64,000 nt of DNA from Streptomyces sp. NL15-2K (lineage in GTDB: Bacteria; Actinomycetota; Actinomycetes; Streptomycetales; Streptomycetaceae): positions 11,841,001 through 11,905,000 of the forward strand of contig NZ_CP130630.1 of assembly GCF_030551255.1 (NCBI RefSeq). The letters run 5' to 3'. The position numbers were made by a program, and so were the translations under genes. The notes below the pieces were generated by a model, which saw only the letters and a program-made list of their open reading frames with translations, searched no databases and was not told where the DNA came from. Positions within the stretch are counted from its first letter, which is position 1. Each line of letters opens with the position of its first letter. This document shows, piece after piece, positions 8,157 through 15,438 of the stretch.

Positions 8157-8441
8157 TCAGCCGAGCCGCTCCTGAAGGTGGACAGTCACCGTGTCCCCCG
8201 CCTCCTTCCCGATGGCCCGGCGCACCTCGGCCTTCACGGGCAGCATGTGCGTGCCGTCCCCGAGGGCCATGAACGAGCTCCGGAAGGGGTGCCCGTCGAT
8301 CGTCCCGCGGACCTTGACCAGCCCGCGGGTGCCGAAGAACTCGACGGACGCGGGCCACAGCACACACGTCCAGCTGCCCTTCTCCGGACTCCTGCACAGC
8401 TCGGCGGTGAATTCCGCGTCCACTTTTCCGGTCGTGGCCAT
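8157..8441 (-). CDS. DUF1905 domain protein
   Basis: This 94-aa protein is a small beta-barrel typical of DUF1905. It reads [82 protein letters not shown], with the conserved GxxxVRGTIDGxPF and [21 protein letters not shown] segments. The ATG at 8441 is preceded by AGGAGGAC, an ideal ribosome-binding site. Some relatives are fused to a YdeI-like C-terminal part, which is absent here. The molecular role of the domain is unknown. It is convergent with the reductase gene, separated by the hairpin at 8115. Confidence 0.85.
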   Translation of the reverse strand: MATTGKVDAEFTAELCRSPEKGSWTCVLWPASVEFFGTRGLVKVRGTIDGHPFRSSFMALGDGTHMLPVKAEVRRAIGKEAGDTVTVHLQERLG

Positions 8442-8789
8442 GACGTCCTCCTGTGCCGGTGGTCTCCTGCTGAAGAGACCGCCGGCGGCGGAGAAACTCA
8501 TCGCAGGAGAACCATCCCCGGACGGCCCGCGGAGATCGATTACTCCTCGGGTAATGACGGCATCGGCACGCACTCGTCAGATTTCGGCCAGTCGGGGCGG
8601 TGAATATGCCAGGAGACTGGCCGGAAAGTTGTGGTGACACTGTTTCAGTAGTGAACATACTCGTCTGCTAGGGGCCTTCACATCCAGCGAAGCTCCCGTC
8701 ACGCACAGCACTTGAGCCGCACACAGCACATGAGCCGCTTCGAAAGTGAGGCCCGGCCGGCAGGCTAGCGGAGCAACGGGGGAGTGATC
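8442..8789. other. 348-bp intergenic region with a 17-bp direct repeat
   Basis: No gene is apparent. The region contains the upstream sequence of both divergent neighbours. The notable element is a 17-bp direct repeat, CACAGCACTTGAGCCGC at 8704-8720 and CACAGCACATGAGCCGC at 8722-8738 (one mismatch, 18-bp period), about 50-85 bp before the 8790 gene. AT-richer sequence near 8630-8670 (TTGTGGTGACACTGTTTCAG) may hold a promoter. Confidence 0.5.
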
Positions 8790-9200
8790 GTGCACGACGA
8801 ATTCCTGTGCCATGTCACGGGGTACGGCACCTGCGGCGGTCGGCGCATCGGCGTACCCCTCGGAACCTACCGTGCCCCCACCCTCGCCCTGGCCCTGTGG
8901 TGGTTACGCGACCGTGCCTCCTGGATCGCCGAGCGATTGGACCCCCAGCCCGAGGCCGGACACTTCCCGCCCGGCGCGCTCGCCCCGGTCGCCGACACCG
9001 TGCCCGACGTGCCGGCCGTGCTGCGTGCCTGGTGCGGGGACATGGCCCAACAAGAGCTGGTCGCCGACGAGTTGGCTGCGGGGCGGCTGGTGCGGGTCGC
9101 CGCCAGCGACGACACCACCGAGTACGAACTGCTGGCCGAGTCGGTCGACGCCCTGCGCATGCAGCGGACCGCCGCGGCCCTGTTCACGCCCGTCGCCTGA
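8790..9200 (+). CDS. conserved hypothetical protein
   Basis: The 136-aa product starts MHDEFLCHVTGYGTCGGRRIGVPLGTYRAPTLALALWWLRDRASWIAERLDPQPE and ends RMQRTAAALFTPVA. It has no signal peptide or membrane span; Trp and Arg are frequent. I do not recognise the family. Two GTG codons (8784 and 8790) are possible starts; GGGGGAG at 8778-8784 is best spaced for the one at 8790. It is an isolated gene followed by a convergent SnoaL-like gene. Third-codon GC bias supports real coding. Confidence 0.65.
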   Translation: MHDEFLCHVTGYGTCGGRRIGVPLGTYRAPTLALALWWLRDRASWIAERLDPQPEAGHFPPGALAPVADTVPDVPAVLRAWCGDMAQQELVADELAAGRLVRVAASDDTTEYELLAESVDALRMQRTAAALFTPVA

Positions 9201-9227
9201 GCCGCGTCCTGCGGGAGCGCCGGACCG

Positions 9228-9641
9228 TCAGTCCTGTCCCAGCCCGTTCAGCGGCACGCGCCGCGCCAGCACCCTGCGGTGACAGATCCGCCAGCCGTCG
9301 GCGGCACGCACCACGGTGTCCTCGTACGTCACGGACCCGCACGACCCGTCCGCCATGACGCCCAGGCCCTTGGACCGGGCCCGCACCCGGCCGTCGTCCG
9401 CCTCCTCCATCACCACGTTGGTGACGTGGTGCGCGACGGGATTCGCGGCGCCCAGAGCAAGAGCCGCCTCGGTGAAGGCGGCGAGCCCGGTGACCTGGCC
9501 CTGGCCGAAGTCGGAAAGGTCGTAGACGACGTCCGGGGTGAAGACCTCCGCCGTGCGGTGCAGCTCCCCGCCGTCGACAAGGTGCCCGTGCAGGGCGATC
9601 AACTCGCCGATGGCCAGGCGGTCTTCGAGTGCCAATGCCAT
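9228..9641 (-). CDS. SnoaL-like / NTF2-fold protein
   Basis: This 137-aa cone-shaped alpha+beta protein is of the SnoaL-like_4/NTF2 superfamily. DRLAIGELIALHGHLVDGGELHRTAEVFTPDVVYDLSDFG is the usual helix pair leading to the first strand, NPVAHHVTNVVMEEADDGRVRARSKGLGVMADG is the central strands with the conserved H-x-x-x-N, and EDTVVRAADGWRICHRRVLARR is the C-terminal W-x-I-x-x-R motif. Such proteins include ring hydroxylases' small subunits, ketosteroid isomerase-like enzymes and many of unknown role. The ATG at 9641 follows AAGGGCAAGG. The streptophobe gene lies 44 bp upstream on the same strand, so they may be co-transcribed. Confidence 0.85.
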   Translation of the reverse strand: MALALEDRLAIGELIALHGHLVDGGELHRTAEVFTPDVVYDLSDFGQGQVTGLAAFTEAALALGAANPVAHHVTNVVMEEADDGRVRARSKGLGVMADGSCGSVTYEDTVVRAADGWRICHRRVLARRVPLNGLGQD

Positions 9642-9685
9642 GCCTTGCCCTTTCCTCGACCGAGTGCAGACTCCCATGTCCGGCG

Positions 9686-10966
9686 TCACGCTTTCCAGTC
9701 CGCTTCGGCCGCACGCCGCCATCGCACGGGTATCGGCAGCAGTCCGCCCAGGAAACCGGTGAACAGCCCCCACAGCAGGGCGAGGCCGAGTGCGGCCCAC
9801 AGTTCCGGCTTCAGGAAGACCTCTCCGGCCAGATCGCCGCCGAGGTCGCCGATGCCGAGGAGCGACAGGCCGTAGTGGGCGGAGATACGGCCGACGAGAC
9901 AGATCACGAGGACCGTCAGCGCCAGGGCGACCGCCATGTGCACCGCGTGCTGCCAAGCCCGCATCCGGGACGGTGAGCGTGCCGCCATGAGGAACGCGGC
10001 GCCCAGCAGCAGCACGGCGTCCACGACCACGAGCCACCACACCCTGCCGTCGTACTCGGCGATCGTGCTCAGGTTGAGTGCGGAGACGTCCTGGCCCCGC
10101 AGCACCTGGTCGAGCACGTGCGGCATCGGCAGCCCGAACGGCCCCTCCACCCGGCCGTTCCACGTGGCGCCGAGGCCGATGGTGAGGGTGAGCCAGACCA
10201 GGTTCGGCATGCCGAGCAGGATCAGCGCGAAGGTATCCGCCGCGTGGCCGCGCGTCGCCGCGACGACGAGCGCGATGAGGATCCCGAGGGCGACGCAGGC
10301 GAGCAGCAGGACGACCATGGCGTACGCGGCGGGCCGTACCGTCTCCTGGAAGCGCACCAGCCGGGGCGGCAACGCGGCCCCGCGCGACACCAGCAGCGCC
10401 AGCACCAGCACACCCGCCAGCCACAGCAGGCCGAAGAACAGCGTCAGCGGCACATCCGTGGTGAACCCGACCTCCGGCGCCAGGCCGAACAACTCACCGA
10501 TGTCGCCGAGTGTGCCCTCGCCGAGGGAGACCGAGAAGGTCTGGCGGGCCGCGAGGGCCAGGGCGAGGACCGCGAGCAGCCACAGTAAGGCGATCCGGGC
10601 GGCCCATTGGGCCAGTTCGCGGGCACCGGTGACCGCCCGGCGCCGCAGGGGCCGCAGGAAGCCGGCGGCGAGCACCAGCGCCCCGGAGAGGGTGACCGAC
10701 AGCGGGGTCACGGTGAGCCCCGCCTGGGTGGTGGCGAGCTCCCCGGCGTTCCCCGACAGCTCGATCGTGCCGCCGACGGCCGTGACGACGGTAGCCGCGA
10801 CGACCCGGGGGAAGGCGTTGTCCGGCAGATCGGCCGCACCGGCCGCCCACAGTCCGAGTGAGGCGACCACCCCCATGACGATCAGCGCGGCCAGGACCGT
10901 GGCCGCCGCCCGCGGCCAGCCGTGGCGCGCGACGACGGTCTGCTCGGAGGGGCTTCGCGGACTCAC
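9686..10966 (-). CDS. streptophobe family integral membrane protein
   Basis: This 426-aa protein has about ten hydrophobic helices: AAATVLAALIVMGVVASLGLW near the N-terminus, IALLWLLAVLALALAA, PLTLFFGLLWLAGVLVLALLVS, AYAMVVLLLACVALGILIALVVA, FALILLGMPNLVWLTLTIGLG, WWLVVVDAVLLLGAAFL, VALALTVLVICLVGRIS and a C-terminal ALLWGLFTGFLGGLLPIP. The pattern DNAFPRVVAATVVTAVGGTIELSGNAG after the first helix and the loop TFSVSLGEGTLGDIGELFG are typical of the streptophobe family found in Streptomyces. No transport function has been assigned. The start begins MSPRSPSEQTVVARHG. The next downstream gene on the strand is the SnoaL-like one. Confidence 0.8.
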   Translation of the reverse strand: MSPRSPSEQTVVARHGWPRAAATVLAALIVMGVVASLGLWAAGAADLPDNAFPRVVAATVVTAVGGTIELSGNAGELATTQAGLTVTPLSVTLSGALVLAAGFLRPLRRRAVTGARELAQWAARIALLWLLAVLALALAARQTFSVSLGEGTLGDIGELFGLAPEVGFTTDVPLTLFFGLLWLAGVLVLALLVSRGAALPPRLVRFQETVRPAAYAMVVLLLACVALGILIALVVAATRGHAADTFALILLGMPNLVWLTLTIGLGATWNGRVEGPFGLPMPHVLDQVLRGQDVSALNLSTIAEYDGRVWWLVVVDAVLLLGAAFLMAARSPSRMRAWQHAVHMAVALALTVLVICLVGRISAHYGLSLLGIGDLGGDLAGEVFLKPELWAALGLALLWGLFTGFLGGLLPIPVRWRRAAEADWKA

Positions 10967-11061
10967 GCTGCCACGCTAAGCAGCACCCGCGCGGCGCGCC
11001 CGCCGGGAGGGCCGTCCGCGTCGTGCCGTCGACGACGTAAGGGCCGTCACGCGGTCTCGGG

Positions 11062-11086
11062 GACTGCGGCGCGCGGCTCGGGGTAC
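11062..11086 (+). promoter_or_regulatory. putative SigB-type promoter of the ATPase gene
   Basis: GACT (11062-11065), a 15-base spacer and GGGTAC (11081-11086) fit GNNT-N14/16-GGGTA(C/T), the consensus described for Streptomyces SigB-family sigma factors. It lies 51 bp before the ATG at 11138. The match is short and could be chance, but its position is right for a promoter. Confidence 0.45.
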
Positions 11087-11137
11087 GTGCACTGATGCAG
11101 CAGCGTCCGGCCAGTCCGGCTTCCGAGAGAGAAACGC

Positions 11138-11593
11138 ATGATCGAGCACCTGGACGGAGCAGTGATACCCACTGGCTTCGACGTGCCCGTCGAACCGCTA
11201 CGGCGGGCGGCGCACTACAGCGGCGAACCGGGTTCCATAGCCGAGGCGCGGTCCTTCGCCGCGGCCTTCCTCGACCAGCTCAGGACCGAGTGGTGCGCCA
11301 CGGTCGACGACCGCACCGAGCACGGGGTGCTCCTGGTCGTGAGCGAACTGGTCACCAACGCGGACCGGCACAGCAACGGCCCGTACATCCTGGAGCTGGA
11401 GGGCACGGACACCGCGATCGTGGTGGTGGTCTACGACAGCAGTGCCGCCCTGCCCCGGCGTTTCCCCCGGGATCCCGAAAGGGTCGGCCGGCACGGGTTG
11501 GAGATCGTCCACGCGCTGGCGGCGGACATCGCCGTCGAACGCGTGCCCGTCGGCAAGCGCGTACGCGCCGTGGTGCCCCTCGGCGAACAGTGA
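11138..11593 (+). CDS. ATP-binding anti-sigma-type protein (HATPase_c_2)
   Basis: The 151-aa product has the GHKL ATPase fold of RsbW/SpoIIAB-like proteins. Visible are an N-box (VLLVVSELVTNADRHSNGPYILEL), the helical lead-in AEARSFAAAFLDQLRTEW and the G-box RVGRHGLEIVHALAADIAVERVPVGKRVRAVVPL. Streptomyces has many such small ATPases; they bind anti-anti-sigma factors or sigma factors and may phosphorylate the former. A SigB-family sigma gene is convergent 69 bp downstream, which makes it a candidate partner, though convergent orientation means they are not one operon. The start MIEHLDGAVIPTGFDV at 11138 follows GAGAGAGAAACGC. A SigB-type promoter motif lies upstream. Confidence 0.85.
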   Translation: MIEHLDGAVIPTGFDVPVEPLRRAAHYSGEPGSIAEARSFAAAFLDQLRTEWCATVDDRTEHGVLLVVSELVTNADRHSNGPYILELEGTDTAIVVVVYDSSAALPRRFPRDPERVGRHGLEIVHALAADIAVERVPVGKRVRAVVPLGEQ

Positions 11594-11662
11594 GCCGAGT
11601 CGCGGGTGCCGCCCCGGACAGGCCCTGGCACGGGGGGCGGCACCGCCTTCCGGGTGGCCGGG

Positions 11663-12553
11663 TCAGGCGCAGCCCAGCTCGCCCAGCATGCCCTCGCGCA
11701 GCCGCGTGATGATCCGCTTGATCAGCCGGGACACGTGCATCTGCGAGCAGCCGAGATGTTCGCCGATCTCCGCCTGGGTGGCTTCCTCCACGAACCTCAT
11801 GTGGATGATCTGCCGGTCACGCTCGCTCAGTTCGGCCATCAGCGGGGCCAGCGACTGGAAGTCCTCCACCAGCCGCAGCCCGTCCTCCTCCATGCCGATG
11901 AAATCGGCGAGGACCGCCTCGCCGCCCTCGGGCCCGTCACCGGTGAGCGCCGCGTCCAGCGACGAGGAGTTGTAGCCGTTGGAGGCGATCTGCGCCTCGA
12001 CGACCTCGTCCTCGGAGATGCTCATCAGGGTGGCGAGTTCCGCGACGGTCGGCTCGCGGTCCAGCCGGCTGGCGAGTTCCTCGCGCGCCTTGGCCAACTC
12101 CACGCGCAGTTCCTGCAGCCGCCGCGGCACGTGCACCGCCCACGTGGTGTCACGGAAGAACCGCTTGATCTCTCCGACGATGTACGGCAGCGCGAACGAC
12201 GTGAACTCCACCTCGCGCGCGAGCTCGAAACGGTCGATGGCCTTGATGAGGCCGATCATCCCGGTCTGGACGACGTCCTCCATGTCGTCCCCGCGGCCCC
12301 GGAACCGGCCGGCCGCGAACCGCACGAGCGACATGTTCATCTCGATGAGCGTGTTGCGCGCGTACTGGTACTCGTGCGTGCCTTCGTCGAGTTCCGTCAG
12401 GCGTCGGAAGAACTGGCGGGACAGCTCTCGCGCGTCGCGCGGAGCCACGGTCTTGGGGTCCTCGACTCCTGGCAGTGGTCCGTCACCCGTCGTCCTGGTC
12501 ACGGCGGTCTGCTTCACGACCTGTGCCTTCGACCGGATCACGGCGGTGTCCAT
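11663..12553 (-). CDS. SigB/SigF/SigG-family RNA polymerase sigma factor (sigL-like by context)
   Basis: This 296-aa group 3 sigma factor has region 2 at about residues 62-135 (LIEMNMSLVRFAAGRFRGRGDDMEDVVQTGMIGLIKAIDRFEL, FTSFALPYIVGEIKRFFRD), region 3 with LASRLDREPTVAELATLMSISEDEVVEAQ, and region 4 with LSERDRQIIHMRFVEEATQAEIGEHLGCSQMHVSRLIKRIITRLRE. The ATG at 12553 (MDTAVIRSKAQVV) follows GGGAGAGGTA. Streptomyces carries about nine such paralogues for osmotic, oxidative and developmental stress. Its neighbours popR and clpP3-clpP4 suggest the sigL position of S. coelicolor, from memory. A GCAT-N15-GGGTAC motif on the same strand at 12650-12674 could make it autoregulated or dependent on a paralogue. 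Confidence 0.9.
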   Translation of the reverse strand: MDTAVIRSKAQVVKQTAVTRTTGDGPLPGVEDPKTVAPRDARELSRQFFRRLTELDEGTHEYQYARNTLIEMNMSLVRFAAGRFRGRGDDMEDVVQTGMIGLIKAIDRFELAREVEFTSFALPYIVGEIKRFFRDTTWAVHVPRRLQELRVELAKAREELASRLDREPTVAELATLMSISEDEVVEAQIASNGYNSSSLDAALTGDGPEGGEAVLADFIGMEEDGLRLVEDFQSLAPLMAELSERDRQIIHMRFVEEATQAEIGEHLGCSQMHVSRLIKRIITRLREGMLGELGCA

Positions 12554-12649
12554 TACCTCTCCCACCAAAGTCACGGCTCGACGTGTGCCTCTTCGGCCTC
12601 GGTTGTCTCGGGTCCTGCTCCGGATTTTCGCGGTTGTTCTCCGTAGCGC

Positions 12650-12674
12650 GTACCCGGCCAGTGACGGCGTATGC
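12650..12674 (-). promoter_or_regulatory. putative SigB-type promoter of the sigma gene
   Basis: On the minus strand GCAT (complement of 12671-12674), a 15-base spacer and GGGTAC (complement of 12650-12655) match GNNT-N14/16-GGGTA(C/T). The motif is 97 bp upstream of the sigma factor ATG, leaving a leader of roughly 85-90 nt. It is a short motif, supported mainly by position. Confidence 0.45.
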
Positions 12675-12818
12675 CCGCAGAGAGGCCGAGGAGGGGAAAA
12701 CGGGCGGCGGCGCCCAACTCCACCGCGGTGACAACGCGGCCGAACTCGGCCCAGTCGAATGGTGAGTTGGCCGGTGCCGTGAGCCACCTCGCGCAGTGCC
12801 GTTCCCGCACCTCTTCGC

Positions 12819-12851
12819 GACCGGCATTCCACCCAGGGCGGAATGCCGGTC
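12819..12851. repeat. perfect 12-bp inverted repeat upstream of popR
   Basis: GACCGGCATTCC (12819-12830) pairs perfectly with GGAATGCCGGTC (12840-12851) around a 9-base loop. It ends 36 bp before the popR GTG start. It could be an upstream terminator or insulating hairpin, or a leader structure or operator controlling popR. No other gene ends here, which favours a regulatory role. Confidence 0.6.
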
Positions 12852-12887
12852 CCTTCCCCTTCGGGCCAGGGAATTTAGTCTGAAGAG

Positions 12888-13334
12888 GTGAGCAACCACG
12901 CGCCGAACGAAGCCCGCGTCATCCCCCTGCGGCCGCCCGCCGCCCGCCCGGGGACCGCCCGCCCAGTGTCCGAACGCCCGGCCGCGCCCCCGCCCCGCCC
13001 GGTGCCGTCGGCCCCCGCTCCCGAAGCACCCCGCGCGCCGAAGGAACCCCTCTGGCGGGACCTGGTCGGCGATGTCCTGCGACGCGAACGCCTCGCCCAG
13101 GAGCGCACGCTCAAGGACGTCGCCGACGCGGCCCGGATCTCCATGCCGTACCTCTCGGAGGTGGAACGCGGCCGCAAGGAGGCCTCCTCGGAGGTCCTCG
13201 CGGCCGCCGCCCACGCCTTGGGCCTGGGCCTCGGCGACCTGCTGTCGCTGGCGCAGGGCGAACTCACCCGCCACTCCGGCAGGAGCCGCGGCCCGTCCAC
13301 CGCGCCCTACAACGGGCTCTGCCTGGCCGCCTGA
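12888..13334 (+). CDS. popR: XRE/ClgR-type activator, PopR-like
   Basis: The 148-aa protein has a Pro-rich disordered N-terminus (residues 1-52) and a Cro/C1 HTH (about 55-122: RDLVGDVLRRERLAQERTLKDVADAARISMPYLSEVERGRKEASSEVLAAAAHALGLGLGDLL). ISMPYLSEVERGRKEASSEVL is the hallmark of ClgR/PopR activators of clp genes. It ends in ...NGLCLAA; in S. lividans PopR the two C-terminal alanines are needed for its degradation by ClpP1/P2, which keeps clpP3-clpP4 off. The gene is convergent to the clpP3-clpP4 operon (22 bp between stops), as expected for popR. The start is GTG after GAAGAG. The role as activator of the adjacent operon is established for orthologues, inferred here. Confidence 0.85.
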   Translation: MSNHAPNEARVIPLRPPAARPGTARPVSERPAAPPPRPVPSAPAPEAPRAPKEPLWRDLVGDVLRRERLAQERTLKDVADAARISMPYLSEVERGRKEASSEVLAAAAHALGLGLGDLLSLAQGELTRHSGRSRGPSTAPYNGLCLAA

Positions 13335-13356
13335 CCCATCGTCGTCGGCCGGCGCC

Positions 13357-13959
13357 TCAGACCATCACGGGGCGCCGGCTGAGCACCTCGTCGGCCAGCC
13401 CGTACGCCACCGCCTCCTCGGCGGTGAACACCTTGTCGCGGTCCATGTCGGCGCGCAGCGTCGCGATGTCGTGGTGCGTGTGCCGGGAGAGCACCTCCTC
13501 GACTTGGGAGCGGATCCGCACCATCTCCTTGGCCTGGAGGGCGAGATCGGAGACGGTGCCCCGGCTGCCGCCGGTGGCCGGCTGCCCGAGCAGCACCCGG
13601 GCGTGCTCCAGCACGATCCGCCGCCCGGGATCCCCACCGGCCAGCAGGACGGCCGCCGTGGACGCCGCCTGCCCGACACAGACCGTCGAGATCGGGGCCT
13701 GCACGAACGTCATCGTGTCGTAGATCGCCATCAGCGAAGTGAACGAGCCGCCGGGGGAGTTGATGTACAGGGCGATCTCGTTCTCCGGGGCCGACGACTC
13801 CAGATGGAGCAGTTGCGCGATGACGACATTGGCGACGCCGTCGTCGATCTCGGTGCCGAGGAAGATGATCCGCTCGGCCAGCAGCCGGCTGTAGACGTCG
13901 TACGACCGCTCGCCCTGCGGGGTCCGCTCGACGACGTTCGGAATCGTGTACGTCCCCAT
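13357..13959 (-). CDS. clpP4: ATP-dependent Clp protease subunit ClpP4, catalytic His replaced by Gly
   Basis: The 200-aa protein starts [27 protein letters not shown] and has the full ClpP fold ([20 protein letters not shown]). The catalytic Ser is Ser100 (VGQAAS) and the Asp is Asp175 ([17 protein letters not shown]), but where ClpP has (M/I)HQP the sequence reads [12 protein letters not shown], so the triad His is Gly125. It should therefore not be a canonical self-sufficient peptidase and probably depends on ClpP3 in a mixed tetradecamer. The ATG at 13959 comes one base after the clpP3 TGA, giving translational coupling. Order and context identify it as the second gene of the clpP3-clpP4 operon activated by PopR. 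It converges on popR. Confidence 0.9.
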   Translation of the reverse strand: MGTYTIPNVVERTPQGERSYDVYSRLLAERIIFLGTEIDDGVANVVIAQLLHLESSAPENEIALYINSPGGSFTSLMAIYDTMTFVQAPISTVCVGQAASTAAVLLAGGDPGRRIVLEHARVLLGQPATGGSRGTVSDLALQAKEMVRIRSQVEEVLSRHTHHDIATLRADMDRDKVFTAEEAVAYGLADEVLSRRPVMV

Positions 13960-13960
13960 G

Positions 13961-14614
13961 TCACAGTCCCATCCGTCGCTTCGAGGCGGCCGGGCGGACG
14001 TCGGTGAGCGACTCGACGACCCGGTCCACCATGCCGTACTCCTTGGCCTCCTCGGCCGTGAACCAGCGGTCGCGGTCACCGTCCCGGGAGATGGTCTCCG
14101 GGCTCTGCCCGGTGTGCTCGGCGGTGATCCGCTCGATGCTCCGCTTCAGTTGCTCCAGGTTCTCCGCCTGGATCTCGATGTCCGCGGTGGTGCCGCCGAT
14201 GCCCGCCGACGGCTGGTGCATCATGATCCGCGCGTTCGGCAGCGAGTAGCGCTTGCCGGGCGCGCCGACGCTGAGCAGGAACTGACCCATGCTGGCCGCG
14301 AAGCCCATGGCGAGGGTCGAGACGTCGTTCGGGATCAGCCGCATCGTGTCGTAGATGGCCAGACCCGCGTGGACCGAACCGCCGGGGCTGTTGATGTACA
14401 GGCTGATGTCGGTGCGCGGGTCCTCCGCGGACAGGATCAGCAGCTGGGCGCAGACACGGTTCGCGGAGACCTCGTCGACCTGGGTGCCCAGGAAGACGAT
14501 GCGCTGGCCGAGCAGTTGGGCGGCGAGGTGGTCGTCGAACCGGGTCGGAGGGGTGTCACCCTCCTCCGCCCGCGGCAGCAGGGCCGGCCCCGGGCCGGCG
14601 GTGAATGGAGACAT
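13961..14614 (-). CDS. clpP3: ATP-dependent Clp protease proteolytic subunit ClpP3
   Basis: This 217-aa ClpP has a complete triad: Ser108 in [11 protein letters not shown], His133 in [12 protein letters not shown] and Asp182 in [18 protein letters not shown]. The start at 14614 ([10 protein letters not shown]) is well spaced from AAGGAG; a GTG two codons upstream overlaps that site. It is the first gene of the operon with clpP4. In S. lividans the clpP3-clpP4 pair is silent while ClpP1/P2 work, because PopR is degraded, and is induced when they fail. The leader contains a short repeat of GAGCCATGAC units (14625-14653). Confidence 0.92.
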   Translation of the reverse strand: MSPFTAGPGPALLPRAEEGDTPPTRFDDHLAAQLLGQRIVFLGTQVDEVSANRVCAQLLILSAEDPRTDISLYINSPGGSVHAGLAIYDTMRLIPNDVSTLAMGFAASMGQFLLSVGAPGKRYSLPNARIMMHQPSAGIGGTTADIEIQAENLEQLKRSIERITAEHTGQSPETISRDGDRDRWFTAEEAKEYGMVDRVVESLTDVRPAASKRRMGL

Positions 14615-14916
14615 CGGCACTCCTTATGACGAGCCATGACGAGCCATGACGAGTCGTCGAGGATGTCGGGACGCGGTGCGCGTCGCCGTGATCTCCACTC
14701 TGGGCCGGGGACCGCCCCTGCCGGGGATTTCTAGGCCGGCAGCAGATTCGCTACGGGCAGAGGGGACCTGCAGGGGCAGCCGGTCCCGGTCCACGGCCTC
14801 CTCGGGCAGTTCGCCGGTGTATAGGCCGCCTGGATCAATGCGCGGCCCGACCGATGAGTTTCGCGGCGAGGATCGGTCGATACAGATGACCGAGTTCCGC
14901 GCCCCAGGAGGTATTC
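14615..14916. other. 302-bp divergent region upstream of clpP3
   Basis: There is no gene. Next to the clpP3 start is a 10-bp direct repeat (GAGCCATGAC at 14631-14640 and 14641-14650, with partial copies on both sides). An 8-bp inverted repeat GCCCCTGC (14714-14721) and GCAGGGGC (14770-14777) brackets GC-poorer sequence (GATTTCTAGG, GCAGATTCGC), a plausible place for the clpP3 promoter and PopR site. AGGAGGT at 14907 belongs to the next gene. Confidence 0.45.
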
Positions 14917-15399
14917 ATGGCCACCGACGGATTCACCACGTGTCTCTGGTTCGACGACCAGGCCGAGGAGGCCGCCCACTACTACGTCTCGATCTTCAAG
15001 AACTCCAGTGTCGGGGACGTCACCCGCTACACCGAGGCCGGCCCGCGTGCCGCCGGTTCCGTGCTGACCGTCGAGTTCACGGCCAACGGCCATCGGTTCC
15101 TCGCCCTGAACGGCGGCCCGGAGTTCAAGTTCACCGAGGCGATCTCTTTCATGATCGACTGCGCGGACCAGGAAGAGGTCGACTACTACTGGACCAAGCT
15201 CACCGAGGGCGGCGGCGAGCCCGGCCCCTGCGGCTGGCTGAAGGACAAGTACGGCCTGTCCTGGCAGGTCATTCCCGACCGCCTCACGGAGCTGACCAAG
15301 GACCCGGACCCGGAGACGGCGGCCCGCGCGATCAAGGCCATGATGACGATGGGCAAGATCGACATCGCCGCCCTGGAGAAGGCGGCCGCGGGCGAGTGA
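14917..15399 (+). CDS. VOC family protein, PhnB/3-demethylubiquinone-like
   Basis: The 160-aa product starts MATDGFTTCLWFDDQAEEAAHYYVSIFKNSSVGDVTRY and contains VEFTANGHRFLALNGGPEFKFTEAISFMIDCADQEEVDYYWTKLTEGG, GPCGWLKDKYGLSWQVIP and DPDPETAARAIKAMMTMGKIDIAALEKA. This set of motifs defines the PhnB-like (3-dmu-9_3-mt) branch of VOC proteins, formerly annotated as 3-demethylubiquinone-9 3-methyltransferase although no methylation is established. AGGAGGT precedes the ATG. It is a stand-alone gene with no operon partner. The substrate is unknown. Confidence 0.88.
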   Translation: MATDGFTTCLWFDDQAEEAAHYYVSIFKNSSVGDVTRYTEAGPRAAGSVLTVEFTANGHRFLALNGGPEFKFTEAISFMIDCADQEEVDYYWTKLTEGGGEPGPCGWLKDKYGLSWQVIPDRLTELTKDPDPETAARAIKAMMTMGKIDIAALEKAAAGE

Positions 15400-15438
15400 G
15401 CCACACGGTGCCGGCCGCCCGCACAAGGACGGCCGACG

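Larger units (their letters stand above)
12554..12887. other. 334-bp divergent intergenic region
   Basis: There is no gene. It contains the divergent promoters of the sigma gene and popR. A SigB-type motif on the minus strand (12650-12674) and a long perfect hairpin (12819-12851) lie here. The sequence near 12850-12890 (CAGGGAATTTAGTCTGAAGAGG) is AT-richer and carries GAAGAGG before the popR GTG. Confidence 0.5.

Noticed and set aside
8577..8813. A 78-residue minus-strand frame before the 8790 gene
   Set aside because: It overlaps the start of the plus-strand gene, has no recognisable motif, and the region looks like a promoter spacer.
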